Shown in pieces: positions 36,027 to 48,000 of a stretch of 64,000 nucleotides of DNA (its first letter is position 1; every line of letters starts with the position of its first letter). Source of the stretch: Branchiostoma floridae (Eukaryota; Chordata; Leptocardii; Amphioxiformes; Branchiostomatidae); the NCBI RefSeq assembly GCF_000003815.2, contig NC_049990.1, forward strand, positions 10,315,995-10,379,994, read 5' to 3'. The position numbers and the translations under genes are program-made. The notes beneath the pieces were generated by a model that made no database searches, was not told where the DNA came from, and saw only the letters and a program-made list of their open reading frames with translations.

Positions 36027-38624
36027 CTAGATACTACAAATGTACTGTACGTGACTGACATATGTCTCTTCTACCAGGCCGTCCTTGATGAAGAGCATGT
36101 AGGGAGTGCCTCCGTCCTCCCTGACACGCAGCAGCGGCACCATGCCTTCCATGTCATACTGGTCGTCTTCCCCTGTACAACAAACAAGATTATTCGTCTG
36201 TGGTTGAGCTGTAGATAACCGAATCCAACTCTTTGATTGTTTAAACTTTGATCTATCTCCTACTTTCAACCCAGCCAAGAGTCTACCTACCTACCTAGTC
36301 CCTTGACCTCCAGGTCGTTGGGGGACAAGGTAGACATGAAGATCGAGATTTGCCTCCAGGTTCTTCTATCCCTAGCCAGGGTTAGTCTCTCCTGTAGGCT
36401 GAGGCCCGTCCAGTCAGTGATGTTGTCCTGTCAAGCTTTGCGTTGACGTCCGCGACGACGCCCTCCCTCTACTGTTCCCTGCAGGACTGTCTTGGCCAGG
36501 TTGTTGTGTCTGGTAACATGCCCAAACCTTCACCATCCAAATCACCCCACCTACCCACGGTGTCGGGGTAGGTGGGGTGATAACATATCCAAGAGTCAAT
36601 GTTATGAAAAATTTGGCGTGTGTATCCTTTGGGTTGGAAACTACACGTGAGGCTGACTACACTTTCATATGATATCATACCTGTGAAGAACTTCCAGTTT
36701 TTGAAGTTGTCCGGCAAAACGAGTTGAGCCCAGGCCTGCGCGGCAGCTTTGAATCCCTCTACCCTGCCTGGTTTGTTCTTTTGTAGATATTTCAGCATGC
36801 TGACAGGTTGACAGGAAAAAGTCAGATAAAGACCATGAATTCCACTGCAGTACCAGCAAAGCAAACTAGACCTTCATCAAACGTCGACAAAGGTTATATA
36901 TCTAGGTAAATAAATAAGCAAGGTAACTTCAACTCTCATGATTCCACCGGATGCCATAATACCGCCACCACACCGGGTACACGGGAAAAATACATGAATT
37001 CAAAGTTATCTAAAGGGATATACCAATGTAGCATCAGTAATCCTGAAGTATATACACTTAAAATATCTACAGGTGTTCTTCAAGACAATCTTGAGAATGT
37101 CACAATACGTTTTTTTCTTACGTGGTGATCATGGCACCTGGTGGAATAATGAGAGTTGATGTTACCAGCTCAATTTTGCGCAAGGTAATATCTACTCAAG
37201 CAATTTTGATAAAACCTATCCAGTTCATGATTAACTGTTACCTAGTTCACAATTGACCTTCATTTTGTCTGGGCTATCCACATACCAAATATTTGATGTT
37301 GCAGTTAACTATAACCAACACAGGCAGCGCTAGATAAATGTGTACGTAAACTTACTTTTTGGTGTATTTTTTTAAATATCCACGATAATCCCCCTCGGTG
37401 TGAATTAAAGAAGCCGACTCCAGCTTGCTTGCAACCACAATATCGCACCCGATCTTTCCGGGCTCAGACTTGCCACCGTCCTCTACCTCAGCGTTTCGGT
37501 TGCCCCCGATAAAAGAGTCGTCGACGTCGAAAGACATTTTAACAGTCTGCCAGAACAGAATATACGTTTCAAACATAGTCTGACAAATCCACTCATGATC
37601 ATTCATCCCTTCTCGGGTCATCCTGTTTCAAAGTCTGCAACTGGAATGCCCCCTGTATGTTATTACCTTCGCCAGAATGGCAAGGTTATGTTTTAGGCGT
37701 GTTTGTCTGTGTGTGTGTCTGTGTGTCAACAGCATAACTAGAGAACCCTTGTTTCTTAGTAATCATACCCAGTACAAGAAAATGGTCACTTGAAATCTGA
37801 CAGATTTCATGTAGTGACGTAGACTGTATACGATAAAGCGCAAAAAGGTCACTAATTAAAGGGGCATTCTACTCAAGTAGTGAGTGTTATTTTCTGATAG
37901 ATGAAATTTCCTTTATCTTTTCGACAATATCTCATTTATCTTTTCGACAATAATCCTTTTCTACAACTTGATTCAAGCATAAGCATGATTATTTATTCTC
38001 TGAGGAATAATGATACCCGCTTATGGAGTGGAAAAACTGACTTTGCTGGCTATTTATTATAGGAAGAAGAATATCCAGTCAAAGTCAAAGTCAAAGTCCC
38101 TTTGATTCAAGTTTCACAAATGAGAAAGAAATACATACCTTACACTCAACCTCGTAGAACCGATCGTCCCTCACGGTTATCTTGTTTCGATTGGTGAACA
38201 TGTCTTCACCTATATGCGAATTGAAAAAAATTAAGCAAATACTGTACACAAATGAAGATTATATGGAAGGCCTAAAGTCCAAATCAACGAATGCTTTTAC
38301 AACGACGGTCCTTAAGATCAATCAATATATGAGTGAAGACTGTCTCCTACCTGTAAGAACGTCCTTGTAAATGATCAGTTTGGATGGTTGTTGGCGGATC
38401 CTGTGAGAGGTACGTCTGCCGGCAGTCAACGTGTCCTTGAGTTCCCGATGGGCGGCCATATCTGCCACTTGTTCGATCTGCTCCAAGATTTCCCCAAGCA
38501 GGTTGATTTTCTCTCGTACCGCCCGGAATCGAGCCCTAGTGGCTACCGAGGAACCTTGTCCACTACTGGACAGCAGTGTGCCCGCCAGTAGGGATAGAAA
38601 CAGCGTGGTCTTCATACTTTTCAT
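36027..38624 (-). CDS. TPT1: TCTP (TPT1)-family protein with N-terminal signal peptide and helical extension
   Basis: Exons 38624-38351, 38209-38139, 37546-37356, 36799-36681 and 36172-36027 (stop 36029-36027) join in phase: 801 nt, 266 residues. Residues 82-266 are a full TCTP domain: KLIIYKDVLTGEDMF, VDDSFIGGNRNAEV, GCDIVVASKLESASL, FKNWKFFTGEDD and GMVPLLRVREDGGTPYMLF. Ordinary TCTP is about 170 residues and starts at the equivalent of LIIYKD. Here that Met is missing, and exon 1 adds about 80 residues: a signal-peptide-like start (MKSMKTTLFLSLLAGTLLSS), then a charged helix (REKINLLGEILEQIEQVADM). The intron inside VLT/G fits the TPT1 gene structure. TCTP is cytosolic and can leave cells without a signal peptide, so this form may enter the secretory route. 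An in-frame ATG at 38708 would add 28 residues. Confidence 0.88.
36290..36525 (-). pseudogene. LINE ORF2 C-terminal fragment in the TCTP-like gene
   Basis: The minus strand reads GHVTRHNNLAKTVLQGTVEG, GGRRRGRQRKA, a stop, then DNITDWTGLSLQERLTLARD and RRTWRQIS. This is the conserved C-terminus of CR1/L2-like LINE reverse transcriptases with an internal stop. It lies in the last intron of the TCTP-like gene, in the same orientation. Confidence 0.85.
37660..37760. repeat. Dispersed repeat fragment (family also at 52408 and 60690)
   Basis: 'ctttgccagaatggcaaggt' followed by a GT-rich stretch and 'caacagcataactagagaac' matches 52408-52490 and, inverted, about 60950-61010. Confidence 0.75.
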
Positions 38625-38708
38625 AGTGACCTGTCGTCCGGTTACTGACCCTAGTGCTAGCAGTCTTCTCACAGAGTTACAAAACCTGTCTTTCCAGGTT
38701 ACGAGCAT

Positions 38709-40149
38709 ATTTTAATCTGAAAGGCACCAATGTGATCTTATATCCATCAATTTTACCTTGTAACTTTAGTTTGTTGAGAAAATATGACCGAAACGTAATA
38801 TGTGTTCAAGTTTTTTCGCGCCGTCATCCTACCTAATACATTGTGCATTTACATGTATCAACCCTCTCGTTTATGACCTTCTTATTAAGTAAATCGATAT
38901 GTCTAAGATTCGGATGCCTTTGTTTGGTCTTCGAAGTTTAGCAAGGAGCAGTTCTGTATTGAATTTGTATGCTTTTTGCATTCTGCTGAGTTGATCTTGG
39001 GTGAATTATATCAAGGAAAGTTTATTTGCAACATGGGACATACAGAATGCATAGTAAACATACATAAAATAAAAGACTTTGGTATAAACAACAATGGTGA
39101 CAAGTGGAAACAAGTGACTATTCTAGCAATAATATGGACTGCTGGGAGCTACATTATGAATCTATGAAGTCTAGAGGAGCAATGTCGTCAGAAAATTCGA
39201 GGCCTTCTCGTCGAGATTCTGATAGCGATGGCTATGGCAACCGTTGAACGTAGCTAGGTGAAGTAACAGCGAGACGTCTGTGTACGGCAAATTCTCGCCG
39301 TTTGGCCATGGGGTCGTATGTTAAACCATGATAGAGGAACGATCATTTGAAGAGTCGCTAGGGGCGCCATTGGCTTTGTCAAAGCCTGTCACCGCATTGC
39401 GTCGTCAAGGCATAATGAAAAGAAAAGCGTCTGAGGGTCGATTTGCAGAATTCGAATGTTGATAATGAAAAATGCGTCTGTCTCTCTATCTGGAGCGGCT
39501 AACACAGCAGAACTTGTCCTCGTGGATCGCTCTGAAGTTGCACTGATGATGACGGTCTAGTGGTACTAGTGTCATCTGCTTCAAGGATTTGGAAGAAATT
39601 GGTTCGCGGCGATTGACAAAGAGTCAGATGCCTCGCGCAAATCAGTAAATGCTATTAAACCCTGAACCTTTCTCAAAGTGACCCAATCGTTGCAAATGAT
39701 GGTCCAAAGCATGAGGAACTTTAGTGGGACGAACTTTGGGCTGTTACATGTAGAAAGCTATTTGTATTAATGTATTTGTCAGTATGTCGCATACTCTTCT
39801 TTCTTTGGGATTAGAGTTAATTCTAGATAGCATTCTATGGAAAACATACTATGGAAAACATCAAATAAAACATGGAAACGGTCTCATGTTCTAGACGGGG
39901 CCACGAGAGTTTGATCTAAAAGCATGACGTAGATAGAAGATCTAGACTTTATCTGGCTGCCTGGCTCCCCTGAATACCAGGAATATCCGATAGAAAATAC
40001 CCACACAACACTTGGAACAGATGATTTCATAGAATCCCGGCTGACAGTGTTGAAACTCTCTAGGCAGATGGCAACAATATCGCGCCTCACATCTGCTCGG
40101 ATATTACTGGAAATTGATATCTCGCCAAATCTCGCGAGAGTCCACGTTG
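38709..40149. other. Divergent intergenic region between the TCTP-like and ZBBX-like genes
   Basis: The two genes point away from each other and share about 1.4 kb of upstream DNA. No exon or repeat was recognised. A GGTTGCCATAGCCA stretch (minus strand, about 39228-39242) resembles an RFX X-box with one good half-site. Confidence 0.5.
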
Positions 40150-40283
40150 GTTTCCGCCATTTTTTCAGTTTCCATTTTTGCGGCTTGTTTGCTATGGCAG
40201 CGGCGTCAACGTCCTGGGAGGGAATTTGAACTTCTTTCTCCGTTCATAGCAGGTTGTGTGAGTGTTAAACGTTACTGAATAAG
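40150..40283 (+). other. Probable 5' non-coding exon and start region of the ZBBX-like gene
   Basis: GC-richer sequence with CCGCCATTTT (a YY1-type promoter element) near 40156-40165 and a good donor, AAG|GTATGT, after 40283. The next exon in the gene model starts at 42006 with 27 untranslated bases before the ATG, so an upstream non-coding exon is required. Its 5' limit is a guess. Confidence 0.4.
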
Positions 40284-40835
40284 GTATGTAATAATATTGA
40301 CTGTATACGATGGACTATTTGCGTACAAGTGACGATATTATGAATGGGTAACCAGGTTACCGGACGCGGACAAGCCCATCGACACTCGTCAGCATAGATA
40401 ATGAACTGTTAATTACGTGTAAAATACTAAATTATAGTAAGTTTAATGTACATAATTTGTAGTAGCATTTTAGGTTGACTTTGTCAAAGTTCAGCAATGG
40501 GGTGGTTAATATTTGTTTACCCGAATACCTGTTCCGTTTTGAACTATTTACCAAGACAATCGAAACAATATGTTTATAAATCATATCTTTTACTTTTAAT
40601 ATATAACGTTAACGCTAACGTTGATATTTTTGCCTATTCCTGTACTTTGACTTTTGTTGATGTGCCACAGTAACATGTGCTGAGATACAGTTTGTCTTTT
40701 CTGCAGATAAATGTTTACACATTTTTTCTAATCATATTGCAATTCCTTGGCCATGGTATTGATTATAGTTTTATATATATAACGTTATATATATATAAGA
40801 TACATTTGTGACCACAGTCTAGTCATTCGGCTGTC

Positions 40836-41637
40836 GGGCGATCCGACCTGCGGTTGGGCTTGTACCTCGGGTGATACGGAATACACCGTGTTGTATTTTA
40901 TTTATGTCATACCAGGGTTGAACAAGTTTTCTAAAATCCACTTGTCCTATCGGGCAAGCACATAAAAAATATACTTGCCCGAACCAATTTTTCACTTGCC
41001 CAAAATTCAAATGTCACTGTTACTAGTATATGCATTTTCACTTCCAGCAATGGAATTCTCTGTAGACAATTGCTTAATGTCATGACTGTAAAAATAATAA
41101 TAATAATAATAATAATAATCACCAGGTGTATTTTGCCAGCCAGTAGGTACCCATTATGAGTAATGAGGCTGATTAACGTGGTCGAGGCACCTCCTCGAGC
41201 ACGGGACCCCCGTTTTACGTCCCTCCCGGAAGACGATTTCGTGGTAACAAGTTTATCAAAATTGCACTAAAATCAATGGAAAAATCTTACTTGCCCGATC
41301 GGACAAGTGGGGTAGGACATGCACTTGCCCGAACAGCACTTTCACTTGCCCTGGACAATAGCCACCTGAGAAAACCCCTGTTTTGATGCGTAATGCGCCA
41401 GAAGTTGAACAAATTTGGTGCCTTCGAACAAAAAGTGTTGCAATAGTAATGTTCCAATGTCCGAATCAGGTATTCGAGCTTTCGATGGCGCTGCACTCGG
41501 CCCGCTCGAAACAGTTTGATTTATTCGAATGGAGCCCGTGTGATACGCCTTTCGAACCTGTGCGATACGGAAGTTTTGGCCCGGTCCGGAACACCCGTAT
41601 CGAACGTTTTTGCATCACAGGTATGACATAATGTAAG
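40836..41637. repeat. Dispersed repeat, copy 2, with an inserted CAGGG-ended element
   Basis: It shares its core with 17999-18362. A segment from about 40913 (CAGGGTTGAACAAG) to about 41353 (CACTTGCCCTG) is missing from copy 1 and carries inverted 'cacttgtccgatcgggcaag'-like motifs near both ends, so it looks like a younger insertion. It includes an (AAT)n run at 41091-41119. The target duplication is not clear. Confidence 0.7.
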
Positions 41638-42032
41638 TTATGACACAGCAAATGATATTTACAAAATTCCACCGCATATCTGCTTGGAGATAACCAGTCT
41701 TGCAAGATTGGTTTATCCCCATTTAAGTCTCAGCAAATAATACAAAGAAAAAGGCTTTTTTTTGTGAATTTTACTCCGTATCAAAGACTGTAAATTTTGC
41801 CGTTAGACACAAGGTTAGCCAGCCGCCGCCACTCTAAAGAGTCTGACTCATTCGGATACTATAGTCAAAGTGGGCAAGATTCATGTGAACAGCAACTGAA
41901 AGAACATTAGAACCCTTTATTTTATGTATCACAATAATGTACATGTTTGTAGGTCAGTAGTGACAAAAATTGATCACTCATTTTTTTTGTCTTTTGAATC
42001 TACAGGAGTGGCAACAGCTGACACTTATAGCC

Positions 42033-45000
42033 ATGTATAGTGGAGCGCCAGGGTTCAGTTTTACTCCTTCTAGTAAAGAACCAGCATCTATGAGATTACA
42101 TCGCAAGTAAGTATCTTTGAATGCTCAAATGCTTTCTTGAAGTTTATATTGTTCATATCGCCAGTACTTAATTTTCAGCTTGAGATGTTTGTGGCATGAA
42201 TCTTTTTTTTAGAAATTGAGTATAATTTTTCAGTGTTTTTTTTTACTGCACTACAGAATTGTTTGAACTATAACTTTAAACGAAAAACCTGAAAACCTCC
42301 TTTTCTTCCCTATTGCAAATTCAAATAAAACCACCACAAAAGTAAGTGAATTTATGGTACATGATATAACAGAATAATGGCAAAGCCTTTTTATAAAACT
42401 TGTCTTCACAGCAACAATATATTTGGTTGTATCAATGAACCATAGGGTAATCATGAATATCAATGGAAATTACTATTGCTATTGTATATGTAACTCAATA
42501 ATATAAATAGGATGCCCTTGATGCATGCTACAGTAATATTCTAGTTTCAATTAGCAATGAAAGATTTCCACTAATTTTGTTATGTTGAAGTTTTGTCTGT
42601 GTGCCTGTCTCTATGTATTATATAATACATGTCAGACTCACCGTGAGTCAGAGACTGGGGTTGGGGTTTTGTGCGCGTAAAAAACTTGCGCGTGAAAACT
42701 TGCGCGTGAAAAATCTGCGCGTGAAAATATGCAAATTAGCTGATTCCCAAGGGATTCAAAACGTTTTTGCAGTTTTATACTTAAACCCTCAAACAAGATG
42801 GCACAAAATGGAATCAAGTATCATATTGTTGCATTCTAGAGTACAAAATCTTGATCTGAGTGCTTTTCAAGTGATTTTTAGATGTTAAGTTTTCACGCGC
42901 AAAAAAGTTTGAAATTTGCGCGTGAAACAATCTGCTTCAAAAAAGATGAAATTAAGCTTCTAGAATGGAGAAAAGCCTAAAATTGTTACATCATATAATC
43001 TAAAACATCGTATGTGTAATTTTTCTATGTATTTCTGTCAAATTTACTTGATTTTGAAATGTTCAAAATATGCAAATCAACCTATTCCCAAGGGATCTAA
43101 AAATCTTTTTTTTTTTTAACCCAAAATTCAGGTAACAGATGGGAAATTGTATATTAGGTTCACATTTTTATGCCTTAGAATTCCTTGCTGCACATTTTCA
43201 GGAACTTTATTTTTTCACGCGCAGATTTTTCACGCGCACGCGCAAATTCTCCACGCGCAGAAAACCGGTTCCCCAGAGACTGAGATTGAATGCTTCTGCA
43301 ATGTATGTGCAGTTTCTGTATCTTCTGTCAGAGGGTGCACATACTGACTATCAAGATTGTGCAGTCTGCCATCCGTGATTGCCTTGTTTCTGCATGACCA
43401 AGAAGCATGATGAGCTATCAACCACACATCTTGTTATATTTACTTTCACAGAAGGGAAACATACATTGTATTGTTTTGGTCTCTTCTCCTCTTCTAAGTT
43501 CCATCCACTTTACAAATAAGGTCAATGACTTTGACCAGAGGATTGTCACCATGATAGCAGACACTCTATGGTGTTTGATTGCATCGTAATGTATGTTGCA
43601 AGTGGCAGGACAGAGTTGGAGGGGCTGGGTCACCAAATGCATGAATTGTTTGAATATACTGTAAATGCAGAAATGTTCGCGGTGGATTAATGTTCGCGGT
43701 TTTCGCGGTGACCACTTCACCGCGAATTTAAAACCACCACGAACATTTTTCTATTATGATATTAGATTGCAATCTATGGTATTACCGCGAACTTACTAGT
43801 AAATCCACCGCGAAAAGTCCTTTTTCCCGCTACCGCAAAATTAAATCCCCGCAAACTTAAAAACATTTACAGTAAATAAACAGAGCAGTAGTTTGTTAGG
43901 CTAGACCATGTGAAGGTAATCACTGTCAAGGTGTGCATTTGCCTGCAAATGTTACCTGTTTACACTTCATACTGTTTCTGTGTGACTACAGGGATGTGAA
44001 GGAGGTCCGAGCCCAAAACCTACAGTTGGAGGTCGATAACCAACAAATGGAGGCAAGACTACACCAGCTCAAGGCAGCCATGCGAATGGAGAAAGAGGAG
44101 AGAGAGTAAGTTAGCATTTAACCAGGGCCGGAAATTCATTTTTGGGATTAGGTGCTCTGGTGCACCCAGCTTAAAAAGTTGGGTGCACAAAAAAGTTTTG
44201 GGTGCGCCACTTAAGCTTAAGTGATAACCTAATAATAAAATTTAGTTACAAGCTATCAAATTCTTAAACAAATACCATGCAGACATCTTTATTATCTTTC
44301 TAATACTTACAAAATGTAGATGTCAAGAATATGATGTATACTAGTATACTAACGTCTTTGATATCTTTACATACATAAACGTAAGAAAATATTTGGGTGC
44401 ACCAGTGCACCCACAGAAAATAATTGGGTGCACAGTTCCAATTTTGGGTGCACCTGGGTGCACATGCACCCAGTATTTCGAGCCCTGCATTTAACAAACG
44501 CTAATACTTTCTGTGTATAGTAAGCTGGACCAATAACAGCCAAGCTAACAAGTAGTTGTGGGATTGACTGTCTGGAATATGTCATTATGCCACATCCAGT
44601 TATTTCATTGGTTCTCATACATCTTAAATTAAATGTAAAATCTTAGGTAGTGGACAGCAGAAGGTTGGGAGGAAAACTTGACTGATGCGGCCCAAAGTAA
44701 AGCAGAAAATGTTTTGTGCTAGCAAAATAGGTTATTGACCTGTGTAGGTGTTGTGCTTTAAAGTATAGATGTAGTGAATGTGCATTGTAAACATCAGTAT
44801 GGAATGTGGACTGCTAGTGTTATCTTCAGTTTTAGGCTGAGGTTATTGCATAATTGCAAATCTGTGTTTCACTATCATGGTGCACTGTATAGTTAGATAC
44901 ATGTATCTTTAGCTGGGAAATGTAAGTTTAACATGTTAGAGATCCTCCCTCTAATGAAAGAATAACCTTTCATGAATACCCTTGAGTATACATTTTACTC

Positions 45001-48000
45001 CATGGTAGACTCAAAATTCAATTGTGGACCTATTATGGGTCAGGAAATTTAATAAGACAATAGTTTCTGTGTATGCTGTCAGATCTAGCATCGCAAGATG
45101 TTAGAATAATGGAATTATATTTTGCTTCATTTTTGCATTCATGTTAGTACTAGTACACTGTATTTGTTGTATGCATAAGTCATATCTTGACACTTTGGCC
45201 CCATCATGCCAGGAATCGCTTATTAGTATTCTAGTCAAGTCGGAATCATGAAATGTTTGAATGAGACCTATTATGAACCTTTCATAAAGCTCAGATAATA
45301 ACTAGTCATTTAGACTACTTGCTCCACTAACCACCATATTATCAACATTACGGGGAAGATACAGTCTTTGCATATTCAAGTCACTGTGCGTGTGGGCACC
45401 TTTTTCTATTCATTATTCTACAGCATGTGCCTAAGTACACATAGTTTTACGTAGGCAAGTAACATTGCTGCATGCACACTGAGGATTTGTTGAGAGCGTC
45501 AAGACCGCCATCATTGGACCGTAAACGTCATTCCCCTTCCGTAACCGCGTGATGACAAACGGTCTCGGAGGATTTTCCATCACCGTGTCAAGTCGTTTAC
45601 CCATGGCCAGTAATCTATGTTTTCTGTGAGGAAGCGACTGTAAAATATATACACTGTGAGGCCGTGATATGGGGACGGCAGACCTTCTATTTGTGACACA
45701 CTTAACAGTTTTGCACAATATGGTGTTAGACACGACCCCCAGGGTAAAGCCCCATGGCTGTGTAGGTGGTGAGGGGGCCTCTTGTCCAATATGTTAAGAT
45801 GAGGGGCACTTAAGACCAGGATTACGTAGAGCCCAGCGTGTTGCCCACATTGCTAAAAGCCACATTGTGATTCCCTGCTCGTTTCTTGGGCACTAAAAGG
45901 GGTTCTCCGTAGCACTGCATCCCCTCACCATTCCATCCATTACCAACTGAAATTTGACACCAAAAGCTTGATTTGTCAGTGAACAATTGAGTCAACAGCT
46001 CTACGATCGCTAGACTGTTAGAACTACGCATTGTCTATTGAAAACCTTACGTCACGTTCCGTCTCTGATCCCCGAAAGAGTCACTCTTTGTGTCCATCTC
46101 AAGGAGCATCAACTCCATTTGCAGAGAAGCAGGTTGGTGTAATTCCAGAAATGATAATGCGCCTGTGGTGAAAGCCTTATCATCTTGCCTTGGTTGTGTA
46201 GGCGTCAGGGAGGCACTATCTGGCAGTCTGGGAAGAAAGGATCTCTGACCACCCATGCTCAAGACGTGCTTAAGAAGAGAGCTGACAAGGTGCGTTGTTA
46301 GCCATATGCCACTGGGTACTGCGTCTTAATTCCTTTACATGTATATGCGTAGCTGTTTCAGCTGCTTTAAGGTAAGTAGTACGTTTAAGATTTACTCATC
46401 ATTCAATAATGTGTGATGTATTGTCAGTTATTTCTTAGGTCTTTTAGTTAATTCTCGTAAGGTGTGAGCTGCTATTGTCGTATTATTCAATGCAATATTT
46501 TTTTTCAAATCAAGAGAGTGAAAAGTAAGTGATGTCAGAAACCATCGTTAACCTAGAATTGATTTGATAATGAAATCATGGATGTACTGTTGGATGACTC
46601 CCTTGATGTAATGATACAAAAACATACTGTATTGTAACATTTATTTACTTAGGGCTTGTTGATTTTACATTTTGGTCCAAGCTGTGATATCATTGTATGA
46701 TTTTGCTAATTTTTGGCAAGAATTTCAATAGTGACATGTTAACATTATCAACAGCTTACTTAATACTAGTAAATTGTTGTAAATATTTTGTAATCATCTT
46801 TGCTAGTCAGCATAAAAATGTAACTGTTGAAAAACAGAAGGATCTTTGGTATCTTTTGGCGTTAATGATATTTTGATTATTTATGTTACAGAAACCCCGG
46901 AAGTTGAAAGTACTGAAGGATGAACCAATAGGTACGTGTACATGTATAGAGCACCCTTGTGGATAGGCTCATATTAATGTTTTTCTCCATTAGGGGAATG
47001 CATATTGTTTTTGCTGGTCTATTCTTTTTCATTATTTTTCTTCTGTTATTGCATATTAGTAATGTTATTATTGTTAATATGGGTGTCATTAGCCAATCAG
47101 AGCTTAGATTGGATATTGTAAGTATGAGCAATTTTTGTTTTGTTTTGTCACTCTCAATACTATAGGACGGGTCTATAGTCGAATTGTGTACGAGTAGCTT
47201 GACAACAGGCTACGGGGAAAACTTTCTGCAGTTTGGCCCAAAATTTTCCCCTTCTAGTTTACGGGCTGTTTTTATTAATGAGCTACAAGTAAGTTTAAGC
47301 ATGTAACTCCGGGCAACGTTGTACATGCTCTCAACACATACCCTTTTCAGGATTTTAAAGCCATGCCAAAAAATTTTGCTTAATGTGAATTTTAAACTCT
47401 GATACTAACAATGGTATAACAAACAGGTAACAGATATTAGTTATCAGATTAGCCAAATATGAAAAGTTGTAATATTGGTTTAGAAAAAATCAGTATTCAG
47501 CTCTTTGAATCTTTATTCTTTGGTATTAGTGCTGTTTGGATGTTGATGAGTATTGACAATAATTGCATATTTCCTGTAGCAAATTACAGTGCAATCTAAC
47601 TAAGATGGATGCACTGCAATCAGGATAAACCATCTACTGTAAATGCAGATACTTTTGCGGTGGTTTAATGTTCGCGGTTTTTGCGGTGGCCGCTTCACCG
47701 CGAACTTAAAACCACGGTGAACATTTTTCCATGGCAGTAAGAGACTATAGTGCATAGTGCTACCGCGAACTTAAAACCACTGCGAAAAGTCCTATTTCCT
47801 GCTACCGCAAAATTAAATCCCCGCGAACTTAAATACATTTACAGTACTATGCCCCCCCCACACACACTATTAGAGAATGTTCAAGAAGGTAACCTTGAAA
47901 TAAGATTGACAGTTACATTACACAGCAGATACAGCATAAAATGTTACCAAAAAATCTATCTGATTTTTTAAAAATGTTTCAGAGATAAAACAATAATCCT

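Noticed and set aside
40347..40362. GGTAACCAGGTTACCGG as an RFX X-box near the ZBBX first exon
   Set aside because: The two half-sites are in the reverse order of a true X-box, so only half-sites can be claimed.
42601..43378. Plus-strand frames of 66-95 codons with repeated Arg/Lys-rich text
   Set aside because: They arise from GCGCGTGAAAA repeats of a foldback element.
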